Below, piece by piece: positions 17,333 to 25,852 of a stretch of 64,000 nucleotides of DNA; position 1 is the stretch's first letter; each line of letters opens with the position of its first letter. The notes beneath the pieces were generated by a model. It had not been told where the DNA came from and did no database searches. It saw nothing but the letters and a program-made list of their open reading frames with translations. A program made the translations under genes and the position numbers. Source of the stretch: Dietzia natronolimnaea (GTDB lineage Bacteria > Actinomycetota > Actinomycetes > Mycobacteriales > Mycobacteriaceae); NCBI RefSeq assembly GCF_039525805.1, contig NZ_BAAAHZ010000013.1; one strand, written 5' to 3'.

Positions 17333-19879
17333 GTGCAACTGCCCGAACTCCTCGCCGACCTCGACGACGTCCCCTCCGACCTCCTGGAGGAGGCGGTATT
17401 CGACGCCTTCGTGGCGTGGGCCGCCGACCAGGGCCTGACGCTCTATCCGGCGCAGGAGGAGGCGGTCCTCGAGGTGGCGGCGGGCAGCCATGTCGTCCTG
17501 GCCACGCCGACGGGGTCGGGCAAGTCGCTGGTCGCCCTGGGGGCGCACTTCTCCGCCATGGCCCGCGGGGTGCGGAGCTATTACACCGCGCCGATCAAGG
17601 CGCTCGTCAGCGAGAAGTTCTTCGCTCTGTGCGCGGTGTTCGGCGCCGAGAACGTCGGGATGCTCACCGGTGACGCCGCGGTCAACGCCGACGCACCGAT
17701 CATCTGTGCCACCGCCGAGATCGTGGCCAACATCGCCCTCCGGGAGGGCGCCGCCGCGGACATCGGTCAGGTGGTGATGGACGAGTTCCACTACTACTCC
17801 GAGCCCGATCGGGGCTGGGCCTGGCAGGTCCCGCTCATCGAACTCCCCGACACGCAGTTCCTGCTGATGTCGGCGACGCTCGGCGACGTGGACTGGCTGA
17901 TCGAGGATCTCCGTACCCGGACCGGACGGGAGTGCGCGCTGGTCGGGGGCACCGAGCGACCTGTCCCCCTGACGTTCGACTACGCACTGCGCAGTATCCA
18001 CGAGTCGGTCGAACTCCTGCTCCGGGATGACAAGGCACCCGTCTACATCGTCCACTTCACCCAGGCCTCGGCCCTGGAACAGGCCCAGGCGCTGACCTCG
18101 GTGGCGGTGGCCACCAAGGAGCGCAAGGCCGCCATCGCCGAGGAGATCGGCGGATTCCGGTTCACGACCGCGTTCGGCCGGAACCTGCGCAAGCTGCTCA
18201 TGCACGGAATCGGGGTCCACCACGCCGGCATGCTCCCGAAGTACCGCCGCCTCGTGGAACGGCTCGCCCAGGACGGGTTGCTCACCGTCATCTGTGGGAC
18301 CGACACCCTCGGCGTCGGTATCAACGTCCCCATCCGGACCGTTCTGTTCACGGGGCTCACCAAGTTCGACGGACGTCGGCAGCGTGTCCTCAAGGCCCGG
18401 GAGTTCCACCAGATCGCCGGCCGTGCGGGCCGAGCGGGGTTCGATACCGAGGGTCTGGTGGTGGTGCTGGCTCCCGAGCACGAGGTCGAGAACGCCAAGG
18501 CCGCGGCCAAGTCGGCCGCCAATCCCAAGAAGAAGGGCAAGTCGGCCAAGAAGAAGCCGCCGGAGGGGTTCGTCAACTGGTCCCGCTCGACGTTCGACAA
18601 ACTCGTCGGCGCCCAGCCCGAGCAGCTCACCAGCCGCTTCGAGGTCAACAACGCGATGCTGCTCAACGTGATCTCGCGTCCGGGGAGCTGCTACGCCCAC
18701 ATGCGGCACCTCCTGCTGTCCTCGCACGAGACCCGGGCCCGGATCCGGCAACACGTGCTGCGCTCGATCGAACTCTTCCGCGGGCTCGAGACCGCCGGCA
18801 TCGTCGAGAGGATGGCGGAGCCGGACGACGACGGACGGCACGTCCGTCTGACGGTGGACCTCCAACGGGACTTCGCGCTCAACCAGCCCCTCGCCCCGTT
18901 CGCGATCGCCGCGATGGAGGTCCTCGACCCCGACTCCCCCACCCCGGTCCTGGATCTGGTCTCGGTGATCGAGTCCGTCCTCGACGACCCGCGCCCGATC
19001 CTCTACGCACAGCAGCGGGCCGCCCGCGGCGAGGCGATCGGGGCGCTCAAGGCAGAGGGGGTGGAGTACTCGGAACGGATGGAGCTGGTCGAGGACATCT
19101 CGTGGCCCACACCCCTCGGTGACCTCATCGCGGACGCCTACGACGCCTACCGGGCCGGGCACCCGTGGGTGGCGGGGGTCGAGCCCTCCCCGAAGGCGGT
19201 CGTCCGCGAGATGGTCGAGCGGGGGATGACCTTCTCCGATCTGGTCTCCGCGTACGGACTCAGCCGGTCGGAGGGTTCCGTCCTGCGCTACCTCACCGAC
19301 GCCTACCGTGCGCTGCGGCAGACCGTTCCGGCCGACCTGCGGACCGACGAGTTCGACGACCTGGTCGAATGGCTCGGGGAACTCGTCCGCCAGGTCGACT
19401 CGAGCCTGCTGGACGAGTGGGAACTGCTCACCGACCCCGAGGTCTCCCCGGACCAGGTGGCCGAGCTCGCCTTCGGACAGTCGAGCGGCACCACCCGGCC
19501 CGTCACCGCCAACTCGCGGGCGTTCCGGGTGATGGTCCGCAACGCGATGTTCCGCCGCGTGGAGCTCCTGTCTCGAGACGACATCGACACCTTGGTGCAA
19601 CTCGACGCCGACGTCCCGCTCCATCCCGACTGGGACACCGAGATCGATGCGTACTGGGACGAGTACGACGCGATCGGAACCGGGCCCGCGGCGCGCGGAC
19701 CCGCCCTCTTCTCCGTCACCGAATCGGGCGACGGGGTGGAGCCGGGGACCTGGAGGGTCCGGCAGGTGCTCGACGATCCGGAGAACGACCACGGCTGGGC
19801 CGTCGAGGGTGTCGTGGACCTCGGCGCCAGCGACGAGGCGGGCGAGGTCCGGTTCGCGTCGCTGACCCTCGCGGGGTGA
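17333..19879 (+). CDS. DEAD/DEAH-box helicase with C-terminal DUF3516
   Basis: This is an 848-residue Ski2/HelY-like superfamily 2 RNA/DNA helicase of Actinobacteria. Walker A is ATPTGSGKS (57-65), the DEFH box is at 150-153, and the SAT motif is in LLMSATLGD. Motif VI is the HQIAGRAGRAG segment near residue 360. A lysine-rich insertion (AKSAANPKKKGKSAKKKPP) follows the helicase core. The C-terminal 400 residues are the DUF3516 region. The GTG at 17333 is the start because the upstream frame crosses the PAC2 gene and a clear leaderless promoter abuts it. A role in RNA turnover or ribosome processing is inferred from the family only. Confidence 0.88.
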   Translation: MQLPELLADLDDVPSDLLEEAVFDAFVAWAADQGLTLYPAQEEAVLEVAAGSHVVLATPTGSGKSLVALGAHFSAMARGVRSYYTAPIKALVSEKFFALCAVFGAENVGMLTGDAAVNADAPIICATAEIVANIALREGAAADIGQVVMDEFHYYSEPDRGWAWQVPLIELPDTQFLLMSATLGDVDWLIEDLRTRTGRECALVGGTERPVPLTFDYALRSIHESVELLLRDDKAPVYIVHFTQASALEQAQALTSVAVATKERKAAIAEEIGGFRFTTAFGRNLRKLLMHGIGVHHAGMLPKYRRLVERLAQDGLLTVICGTDTLGVGINVPIRTVLFTGLTKFDGRRQRVLKAREFHQIAGRAGRAGFDTEGLVVVLAPEHEVENAKAAAKSAANPKKKGKSAKKKPPEGFVNWSRSTFDKLVGAQPEQLTSRFEVNNAMLLNVISRPGSCYAHMRHLLLSSHETRARIRQHVLRSIELFRGLETAGIVERMAEPDDDGRHVRLTVDLQRDFALNQPLAPFAIAAMEVLDPDSPTPVLDLVSVIESVLDDPRPILYAQQRAARGEAIGALKAEGVEYSERMELVEDISWPTPLGDLIADAYDAYRAGHPWVAGVEPSPKAVVREMVERGMTFSDLVSAYGLSRSEGSVLRYLTDAYRALRQTVPADLRTDEFDDLVEWLGELVRQVDSSLLDEWELLTDPEVSPDQVAELAFGQSSGTTRPVTANSRAFRVMVRNAMFRRVELLSRDDIDTLVQLDADVPLHPDWDTEIDAYWDEYDAIGTGPAARGPALFSVTESGDGVEPGTWRVRQVLDDPENDHGWAVEGVVDLGASDEAGEVRFASLTLAG

Positions 19880-19963
19880 CGCAGCGGGGAGGCTGAACCG
19901 GGCCGCGGTTCCGGTGTCCGTACGATGACCGACGAACACCGATCCGACCCCTGGAGGACATCT

Positions 19964-20422
19964 GTGACCCCCCGCATCCTGTACAAGAGGCTCGCGCTCG
20001 CGGAGGTGATCACGTGGACGCTGCTGATCCTGGGCATGGTCGGCAAGTACGGGTTCGGTCTCGACTGGGCCACCACGGTCGGTGGCAGCATCCACGGTTT
20101 CGTGTTCCTGTGCTACACCGTGGCGACGATCGCGGTCTGGACGGACAAGCGCTGGTCGGCGGGGACCGGCCTGATGGGCCTGGCGTCCGCGGTCATCCCC
20201 TACGCCACCGTGCCGTTCGAGAGGTCCGTCGAGCGCCGCGGGCTGCTCGAGGGACACTGGCGGCTCGGGCCCGGAGGCGAACAGTCGCGCACCCTCGCCG
20301 AGCGCACGCTGGCCTTCGCGCTCCGGTCCCCGGTCGTCGCGCTGGTGGTGACCCTCATCGTGGTGGCCGTGGTCTTCTCGCTCCTCCTGGTGGCGGGCAA
20401 GCCCACCGAGTGGTTCTCGTGA
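19964..20422 (+). CDS. DUF3817 family membrane protein
   Basis: This is a 152-residue integral membrane protein. Helices are visible around residues 12-30, 38-56 (HGFVFLCYTVATIAVW), 63-80 and 119-142 (VVALVVTLIVVAVVFSLLLV). GGAGG at 19953-19957 lies 6 bases before the GTG at 19964, which is chosen over an ATG at 19925. That ATG lies inside TACGAT, a likely -10 box. The family is found in many actinomycetes; no substrate is known. The stop overlaps the GTG of the following TetR gene, so the regulator is co-expressed and may control this unit. Confidence 0.8.
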   Translation: MTPRILYKRLALAEVITWTLLILGMVGKYGFGLDWATTVGGSIHGFVFLCYTVATIAVWTDKRWSAGTGLMGLASAVIPYATVPFERSVERRGLLEGHWRLGPGGEQSRTLAERTLAFALRSPVVALVVTLIVVAVVFSLLLVAGKPTEWFS

Positions 20423-21045
20423 CCCTGGCCCGTGAGCCGGGACGCCGGGAGCTGAACAAGGCGGACAAGCAACGCCGGATACTGGCCGCCGCCCGCGACC
20501 TGTTCTTCCGCAACGGGTACTCGTCGGTCACCACCCAGGAGGTGGCCGATCAGGCGGAGGTCGGCACCGGGACACTGTTCAGGTACGCCCAGTCGAAGGG
20601 CGAGCTCCTGTGCATGGTGGCCAACGAGGAGTTCCGCGCCATGGTCGAGACCGTCCCGGATACCGGGGACCCCGTCGAGGATCTGGTCACACTGTGCGAC
20701 CCCCTGTTCTCCGCCCTCGAGAACCAGCCGGAGAACATCGTCGCCTACCACCGCGAGACGGTCTTCGGGGAACCCGGCCCGCACCGGGCGGAGGCGCAGC
20801 GCATCCTCGGGGAACTCCGGGGCATCATCGGACTCGTGCTCGCCCGGCACTCCCCGCGGGCACCGGAGGCGGAGGACCTCGACGGTCCCGCCCAGACCGT
20901 CTTCGACGTCCTGTACATGAGCATCGTCCGTTCGGGGATCGACCGGTCGCCCGGTCGCGACCACCGAGCCGACCTCCGCGAGCACGTCGATCGTGTCCTG
21001 CACGGAGTGCTGGCACGTCGGGTGTCCTCCGACAGCACGTACTGA
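20419..21045 (+). CDS. TetR/AcrR family transcriptional regulator
   Basis: This is a 208-residue repressor. The N-terminal helix-turn-helix (about 12-58) reads RRILAAARDLFFRNGYSSVTTQEVADQAEVGTGTLFRYAQSK in two overlapping motifs typical of the family. The C-terminal ligand domain is unassigned. The GTG start overlaps the DUF3817 stop (GTGA), so the genes are coupled. The effector and targets are unknown; control of its own membrane-protein operon is the simplest hypothesis. Confidence 0.85.
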   Translation: MTLAREPGRRELNKADKQRRILAAARDLFFRNGYSSVTTQEVADQAEVGTGTLFRYAQSKGELLCMVANEEFRAMVETVPDTGDPVEDLVTLCDPLFSALENQPENIVAYHRETVFGEPGPHRAEAQRILGELRGIIGLVLARHSPRAPEAEDLDGPAQTVFDVLYMSIVRSGIDRSPGRDHRADLREHVDRVLHGVLARRVSSDSTY

Positions 21046-21105
21046 CGGCGCCGTCCGGCCACCCCGACGAACCGTCCTCCACCGCGCCGGGTGAGACTTG
21101 TCCGC

Positions 21106-21921
21106 ATGACCGAAGGCAACGACCCCACCGCCCGCCCGATCAAGGACGCGTCCACCGTGATGGTGATGCGGGACTCCGATCGCGGACCCGAGGTGTTCGT
21201 CGCACGCCGCGTCCGCGGGATGGCATTCGCCGGCGGCATGACGGTGTTCCCGGGCGGGGGCGTGGACGCCTCGGACGACGATCCGGATGTCGCCTGGTCC
21301 GGCCCCGCGCCCGCGTGGTGGGCCGAGCGGTTCGACTGCGACGTGCCTCGAGCGCGCCGGTTGGTGTGCGCGGCGGCGCGGGAGACCTTCGAGGAATGTG
21401 GCGTCCTCCTCGCCGACCACCTCGACGGCTCCCCGGTCGCGGACGCCGGCCGGTACCACTCGAGCCGCGAGGAGCTCGAGAGCCACCGGCTGACCTTCAG
21501 CGCGTTCCTCGCCGACGAGGATCTCTCACTCGCGGCGGGCAGACTCCGCCCCTACGACCACTGGATCACGCCCTCGGTGGAATCGCGGAGGTACGACACG
21601 AGGTTCTTCCTCGCCGCGCTACCGGAGGGACAGGAACCGGATGACCTCACGACCGAGGTCGACCTGACCATGTGGGCCCGCCCCGTCGACCTCCTCGAGG
21701 ACTTCCGTGCCGGCCGGTCCATGCTTCTCCCCCCGACGTGGACCCAACTCCGCGTCCTCGCCGGGTTCCCCGACGTCGCGGCAGCACTGGAATCCGAGCG
21801 CAGGATCGTTCCCGTCCAGCCGGAGGTCGTCGAGCACCGTGGCGGGGTGCGCGTGCGCTTCGACGGTTCGGACGAGTACTGGTCCGACTACCAGGCGGGC
21901 CGGCCGGAGGCGGGGAGCTGA
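21106..21921 (+). CDS. NUDIX hydrolase family protein
   Basis: This is a 271-residue protein. A Nudix fold begins with STVMVMRDSDRGPEVFVARR. The Nudix box is split: GGG near residues 50-52 and, after an insertion of about 40 residues, RETFEECGV. The catalytic REXXEE helix is intact. Long Nudix proteins of this type in Actinobacteria are often annotated as CoA or nucleotide-diphosphate hydrolases, but the substrate is not evident. The ATG at 21106 is preferred to a GTG at 21091. GAGACT 7 bases upstream could be a weak leaderless -10. Confidence 0.8.
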   Translation: MTEGNDPTARPIKDASTVMVMRDSDRGPEVFVARRVRGMAFAGGMTVFPGGGVDASDDDPDVAWSGPAPAWWAERFDCDVPRARRLVCAAARETFEECGVLLADHLDGSPVADAGRYHSSREELESHRLTFSAFLADEDLSLAAGRLRPYDHWITPSVESRRYDTRFFLAALPEGQEPDDLTTEVDLTMWARPVDLLEDFRAGRSMLLPPTWTQLRVLAGFPDVAAALESERRIVPVQPEVVEHRGGVRVRFDGSDEYWSDYQAGRPEAGS

Positions 21922-21984
21922 TCACTCCCACCGGACATCCCGAAGTACCGACGTGCTCGGCTGTGCGGTGGTTGACTGCCACTC

Positions 21985-22923
21985 ATGCGGGATTTCGAGT
22001 TCGACGTGGACGCGTCGATCGCTGCCGGGTGGAACCGCTTCGCGACCCGCCTGGCCGGACTACTGCGTGACCTCGTCCCGGGAGCCACGTTCGACCTGGC
22101 CGTTCCCGTCCTCGGGTCGCCGTCCACCCGCACCCCGTACGTGCGTTTCACCGCCACCGGCGGCGGCAGCGTCCACGCGGAGGTCTCCGGCGGCGGGTCC
22201 GAGGATTCGCCGGAGCCGCTGGGGCCCGTCCGGCTCGAACAACTCATGGCCCTCGGTTGGGCGCTCCGGCGCCCGACCGACCAGGGTGCTCCGGGGGCGG
22301 ACCTCACGTTCCCGGTGAACCGTGCACCCGAGGTGGCGCACCTGGTCGCCGGCACTATGGAGCGCGTCTTCGGGATCCCCCACCCGGTATTCCTCCATGA
22401 CGTGTCCGATCCGGAGGACGCGACCGGGGCCGGTTCGGGTGAACCCGTGTCGGCGGACGCCGACTTCCGGTCGCAGCCCATCGCGACCCCGGACGAAGCG
22501 ACCAGAGCACTACAGTCGGCTCTGTCGGAGGTCTACGAGCGTCGGGTCACACCCGACGAGCATGACGTGTTCACCGTTCCCGCCGGGTGTGTCCTGCTGT
22601 TCGTCCGTGCGCACCGCTCGCTCCCCCTCGTCGTGTTCCGGAGCCCACTCGTGTCCTCCGTGGAGGATCCCGCGGCCGCGGAGACCGAGGTCGCGATCCT
22701 CAACCGGGACTCGCTGTGGTGCAGGTACGTGTTCGACGGCCAGACGATCTCCGCCGAGGCGGAGTTCGTCGACCGGGTGTTCGTCCCGGTCAACTTCAAG
22801 ATCCAGTTGGCCGAGATCTCCGCCGAACTCGACGACGTCTACTCGGATCTCGCGCACCGGGTCGCGGGCAGACGATGGCGTGACCTGCGCGCCTCTGATG
22901 ACCACCGTCCCGGTGAGCAGTAG
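21985..22923 (+). CDS. T3SS/YbjN-type peptide-binding chaperone-like protein
   Basis: This is a 312-residue protein resembling the actinobacterial TY-Chap (YopN/CesT/YbjN-like) peptide-binding chaperone family. The N-terminal part is WNRFATRLAGLLRDLVPGATFDL, followed by a YVRF strand. It has two alpha/beta halves joined by an acidic linker near residues 140-170. The C-terminal half reads VLLFVRAHRSLPLVVFRSPLV and ends with a helix bundle. No type III secretion system is expected in this organism, so the name reflects fold only. Assignment is from pattern recognition and should be tested by profile search. Confidence 0.5.
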   Translation: MRDFEFDVDASIAAGWNRFATRLAGLLRDLVPGATFDLAVPVLGSPSTRTPYVRFTATGGGSVHAEVSGGGSEDSPEPLGPVRLEQLMALGWALRRPTDQGAPGADLTFPVNRAPEVAHLVAGTMERVFGIPHPVFLHDVSDPEDATGAGSGEPVSADADFRSQPIATPDEATRALQSALSEVYERRVTPDEHDVFTVPAGCVLLFVRAHRSLPLVVFRSPLVSSVEDPAAAETEVAILNRDSLWCRYVFDGQTISAEAEFVDRVFVPVNFKIQLAEISAELDDVYSDLAHRVAGRRWRDLRASDDHRPGEQ

Positions 22924-22980
22924 GATCTGAGACCGTGCCGGGACGGGCCCGGTGTGAGAACTCGCCCCAGGAGCGCCTAC

Positions 22981-23523
22981 ATGCGTCGCGCCGTCCTCGC
23001 TGCAGTGATCGTGACCGCGGCCGTCTCCACGTCGGGTTGTTCACCGGCCTCCCTGTTCGGCGATGACGACTCCGCGGGCGTCCCCGTCCCGACCGCCCAG
23101 CAGTCCGGACCCCTGCCCTCGTCGCAGCAGTTCGACAGGCCGTTCCCCGTGGCCGGAGAATCGTGGGACGCCACCGTGACCCTGTCCGACCTCCGCATCG
23201 TGCCCTCGACCACGTACTCGGACGCGGTCGTGGTGGTGGACGTCCGCGCGGTGCAGGCGTCCGGTCAGCCGGAACTGGGCCCGGAGGACTTCTCGGCCTT
23301 CGACCCGTCGGGGCGACCGTTCGAGCGGATCGAGAACCCCGCGGGGACGGTCGAGGACCCACTCGTGCCCTCGGTTCTGAGCTTTCCCGGCGAGGAGATC
23401 CGGGGGATGGTCGCCTGGACGATGCCCAGAGGGAACCGTATCGGGCGCATCGACGTGACCGCCCCGAGGACGATCGGTTCGGTCACCGTGACCCGCCAGC
23501 CGGAAGACCCGACCGCCACCTAG
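22981..23523 (+). CDS. Secreted lipoprotein of unknown function
   Basis: This is a 180-residue protein with a lipoprotein signal peptide: a basic start (MRRAV), a hydrophobic stretch AVIVTAAVS and the lipobox STSGC, with Cys at about residue 20. The mature part begins with a flexible acidic linker, then beta-rich sequence (DAVVVVDVRAVQ), recalling DUF4352/MPT63-like immunoglobulin folds. AGGAG lies 7 bases before the ATG at 22981, chosen over the GTG at 22954. The stop is 3 bases from the stop of the convergent ychJ-like gene, with no terminator between. Confidence 0.75.
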   Translation: MRRAVLAAVIVTAAVSTSGCSPASLFGDDDSAGVPVPTAQQSGPLPSSQQFDRPFPVAGESWDATVTLSDLRIVPSTTYSDAVVVVDVRAVQASGQPELGPEDFSAFDPSGRPFERIENPAGTVEDPLVPSVLSFPGEEIRGMVAWTMPRGNRIGRIDVTAPRTIGSVTVTRQPEDPTAT

Positions 23524-23526
23524 GGC

Positions 23527-23904
23527 TCAGGACGATCCCGTGTCCTCGAGATACGTCCATCGACCACCTTTGCGCTCGAACGCCGATCGCTCGCGCATGA
23601 CACCGGGGCCCTCGGGCCCGACATACCGGGCCTCGAACTCCACCGTCCCGGTCCGGTCGGCGGGGCCACCGGCAACCACGTCGAGGATCGCGAGGCCGGT
23701 CCATTCGACGTCACCTGCCTCCACCCGAGCCGGCCGCGTCCGCGGGCTCCAGGTGCGCCAGAGGTGGTCCTCCCGACCCAGAACGAAGGCCGTGTACCGC
23801 GATCTCATCAGTTGCTCCGCGGTCTCGGCCGGGACACCATCCTCGACGAGCGGTCCGCAGCAGCGATCGAACGGGCGCCGGCTCCCACAGGGACATGCGT
23901 TCAC
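23527..23904 (-). CDS. YchJ-family (UPF0225) SEC-C motif protein
   Basis: This is a 125-residue protein. The N-terminal SEC-C zinc motif reads CPCGSRRPFDRCCGPL, with four cysteines at residues 4, 6, 15 and 16. The YchJ signature MRSRYTAFVLGREDHLWRTW follows. The last two thirds have an NTF2-like pattern. YchJ proteins have no firm function. The GTG at 23904 is the start; the motif must be close to the N-terminus in this family, which supports it. The gene is convergent with the lipoprotein and divergent from the small zinc-ribbon gene. Confidence 0.85.
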   Translation of the reverse strand: MNACPCGSRRPFDRCCGPLVEDGVPAETAEQLMRSRYTAFVLGREDHLWRTWSPRTRPARVEAGDVEWTGLAILDVVAGGPADRTGTVEFEARYVGPEGPGVMRERSAFERKGGRWTYLEDTGSS

Positions 23905-23977
23905 GTCGCCCTCCTCCGTCCACCCGCATCCGCGATCAGGCTACCCACACGACGACCGGTTATCCTCAAGCCCAGAG

Positions 23978-24226
23978 ATGTCCAGCTTCCGTGCACTGCC
24001 CTTCCGGCCCCGGCGACAGCCCGATCCCGACGGCGTCCCCCTACGGGTCCGCTCGTGCCGCGACCTGTGCGAGTGGACGAGGACCCCGGTGGAGCGCCGC
24101 GGTGAGCCCCTGTTCGCGTGCCGAGGGTGCGGATCCCAGTGGGTCCCGAGCGAGCACTGGACCCCGCGGGACAGCAACGGGGCGGTCCCCCCGGAGGTGT
24201 TGGAGATCGTCGCCGCCGAACCATGA
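23978..24226 (+). CDS. Small conserved zinc-ribbon-like protein
   Basis: This is an 82-residue protein starting at the ATG at 23978. It carries RSCRDLCEW and, after about 18 residues, FACRGCGSQW, giving four cysteines spaced as in a treble-clef or zinc-ribbon fold. The frame stays open and codon use is like the neighbours. TATCCT at 23961-23966 is a candidate -10 box. I do not recognise a named family. It precedes an acyl-CoA synthetase gene by 29 bases, but the latter has its own leaderless promoter. Confidence 0.65.
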   Translation: MSSFRALPFRPRRQPDPDGVPLRVRSCRDLCEWTRTPVERRGEPLFACRGCGSQWVPSEHWTPRDSNGAVPPEVLEIVAAEP

Positions 24227-24243
24227 CCTCGCCGGCTGACCTC

Positions 24244-24249
24244 TAGGCT
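24244..24249 (+). promoter_or_regulatory. -10 box of a leaderless promoter for the acyl-CoA synthetase gene
   Basis: TAGGCT ends 6 bases before the ATG at 24256, so transcription should begin at the start codon. No ribosome site is present. Confidence 0.55.
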
Positions 24250-24255
24250 GAGACG

Positions 24256-25812
24256 ATGACCACACCCCCTCGATTCCCCGGTCCCGCCGTGAGTTCCGCG
24301 ACGGTCGACGCCGTCCTGCGCCGGGCGGCGGCCCGGTTCCCCGACCGCGTGGCACTCACCTTCGCCGAACGCCGGTGGACCTACGCGGCGCTGGACTCCG
24401 CGGTCGACCGGGTGGCCACGACCCTCGCCGGCCAGGGCCTCGAGGACGGCGCCCGGGTTGCCGGCTACGGGGTCAACTCCGATGCCTATCTCATCGGCTT
24501 CCTCGCCACCTCCCGCGCCGGGTTCACGCACGTGCCCGTCAACTACGCCCTGACCGGCGGCGAACTCGAGTACCTGTTGACCGACTCGGGGGCGTCCCTG
24601 GTCCTGGTGGACCCGGCACAGGCCGCCACGCTGTCGGACGTACTCGAGACCATGCCGGGGCTGCGCTCCCTGCCTCTGCTGCCCCGTGAGGGGGAGACCG
24701 CGGACGGCACCGTTCTGGGTTCGGCGACGGACGACTCCCCGTGTACCCCGGTGCAGTCCCCCTCCACCGGCGACGATCTGGCCCAACTCCTCTACACCTC
24801 GGGGACGACCTCACGCCCCAAGGGCGCGATGATGACCCATTCCGCGCTCGTCCACGAGTACGTGAGCTGCATTCTCGCCCTGGACCTGACCGCGGACGAC
24901 GAGCCGCTGGTGACCATGCCGCTCTACCACTCGGCCGCGATGCACGTGTTCGCGCTCCCCTACCTCTCCCTGGGGGCGACGGTGCACCTCATGGCCGCCC
25001 CGGACATCACCGAGATCCTCCGCCGGGTCGAGGTCGACAGGATCGGCTCGCTCTTCCTCGCGCCGACGGTGTGGGTGCCGTTGGCCTCACATCCGGACCT
25101 GGAGTCCCGGGACCTGTCGAGTCTGCGCAAGGCCCAGTACGGCGCCTCGATCATGCCGGTGACGGTGCTCCAGCGCCTGCGCGGCAAGTATCCCGACCTC
25201 GGGTTCTACAACTGCTTCGGACAGTCGGAGATCGGCCCACTGGCCACCGTCCTGCGCCCGGAGGAGCATGACGCCCGCCCGGCGAGCGCCGGCCGACCGG
25301 TGTTCTTCGTGGACGCCCGCGTCGTCGACGAGACGGGCGCAGAGGTCGCGGACGGCGAGCGGGGCGAGGTGGTCTACCGGTCTCCGCAGTTGTGCACGGG
25401 TTACTGGAACAAGCCGGACGCCACCGCCGAGGCGTTCCGCGACGGGTGGTTCCACTCCGGCGACCTGGTGGTGCGCGACCCGGAGGGGTTCATCGAGGTC
25501 GTCGACCGCATCAAGGACGTCATCAACACCGGTGGTGTCCTGGTGGCGTCCCGGGAGGTCGAGGACGCGGTCTACCAGGATGAGCGCGTGGCGGAGGTGG
25601 CCGTGATCGGCACACCGGACGACAAGTGGATCGAGGCCGTCACCGCGATCGTGGTCCTCAGGGACGACGTCCACGCCACCGAATCCGAGATCATCGACGG
25701 CACCCGCGCCCATCTCGCGCCGTTCAAGGTGCCGAAGCGGGTCGTCTTCGTGGACGAACTGCCCCGGAACCAGTCGGGCAAGCTCCTCAAGCGGGAACTG
25801 CGCCAGTCCTGA
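24256..25812 (+). CDS. AMP-binding acyl-CoA synthetase (FadD-type)
   Basis: This is a 518-residue ligase that activates a carboxylic acid through an acyl-adenylate and joins it to CoA. Landmarks are the P-loop LLYTSGTTSRPKGAMMTH (about 178-195), the YNCFGQSE adenine motif (near 318-325), DGWFHSGDLV (near 396-405) and the hinge region. The C-terminal catalytic Lys lies in NQSGKLLKREL, eight residues from the end. Whether the substrate is a fatty or an aromatic acid cannot be told. It lies convergent to an alpha/beta hydrolase, with a hairpin overlapping both stop codons. Confidence 0.88.
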   Translation: MTTPPRFPGPAVSSATVDAVLRRAAARFPDRVALTFAERRWTYAALDSAVDRVATTLAGQGLEDGARVAGYGVNSDAYLIGFLATSRAGFTHVPVNYALTGGELEYLLTDSGASLVLVDPAQAATLSDVLETMPGLRSLPLLPREGETADGTVLGSATDDSPCTPVQSPSTGDDLAQLLYTSGTTSRPKGAMMTHSALVHEYVSCILALDLTADDEPLVTMPLYHSAAMHVFALPYLSLGATVHLMAAPDITEILRRVEVDRIGSLFLAPTVWVPLASHPDLESRDLSSLRKAQYGASIMPVTVLQRLRGKYPDLGFYNCFGQSEIGPLATVLRPEEHDARPASAGRPVFFVDARVVDETGAEVADGERGEVVYRSPQLCTGYWNKPDATAEAFRDGWFHSGDLVVRDPEGFIEVVDRIKDVINTGGVLVASREVEDAVYQDERVAEVAVIGTPDDKWIEAVTAIVVLRDDVHATESEIIDGTRAHLAPFKVPKRVVFVDELPRNQSGKLLKRELRQS

Positions 25813-25852
25813 CACCGGGACCGTGCCCGACCCACCCGGGTCTCCGGCGTCA
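25810..25852. terminator. Hairpin spanning both stop codons of convergent genes
   Basis: TGAC at 25810-25813 pairs with GTCA at 25849-25852. CCGG/CCGG and GACC/GGTC continue the stem, with one mismatch and one bulge. The stem contains the TGA of the acyl-CoA synthetase and the TGA of the hydrolase on the other strand. Confidence 0.45.

Noticed and set aside
17288..20257. A 989-residue open frame on the minus strand
   Set aside because: It is the antisense shadow of the DUF3516 helicase, with low-complexity, Asp/Gly/Arg/His-rich sequence and no motifs. The plus-strand frame has full helicase motifs.
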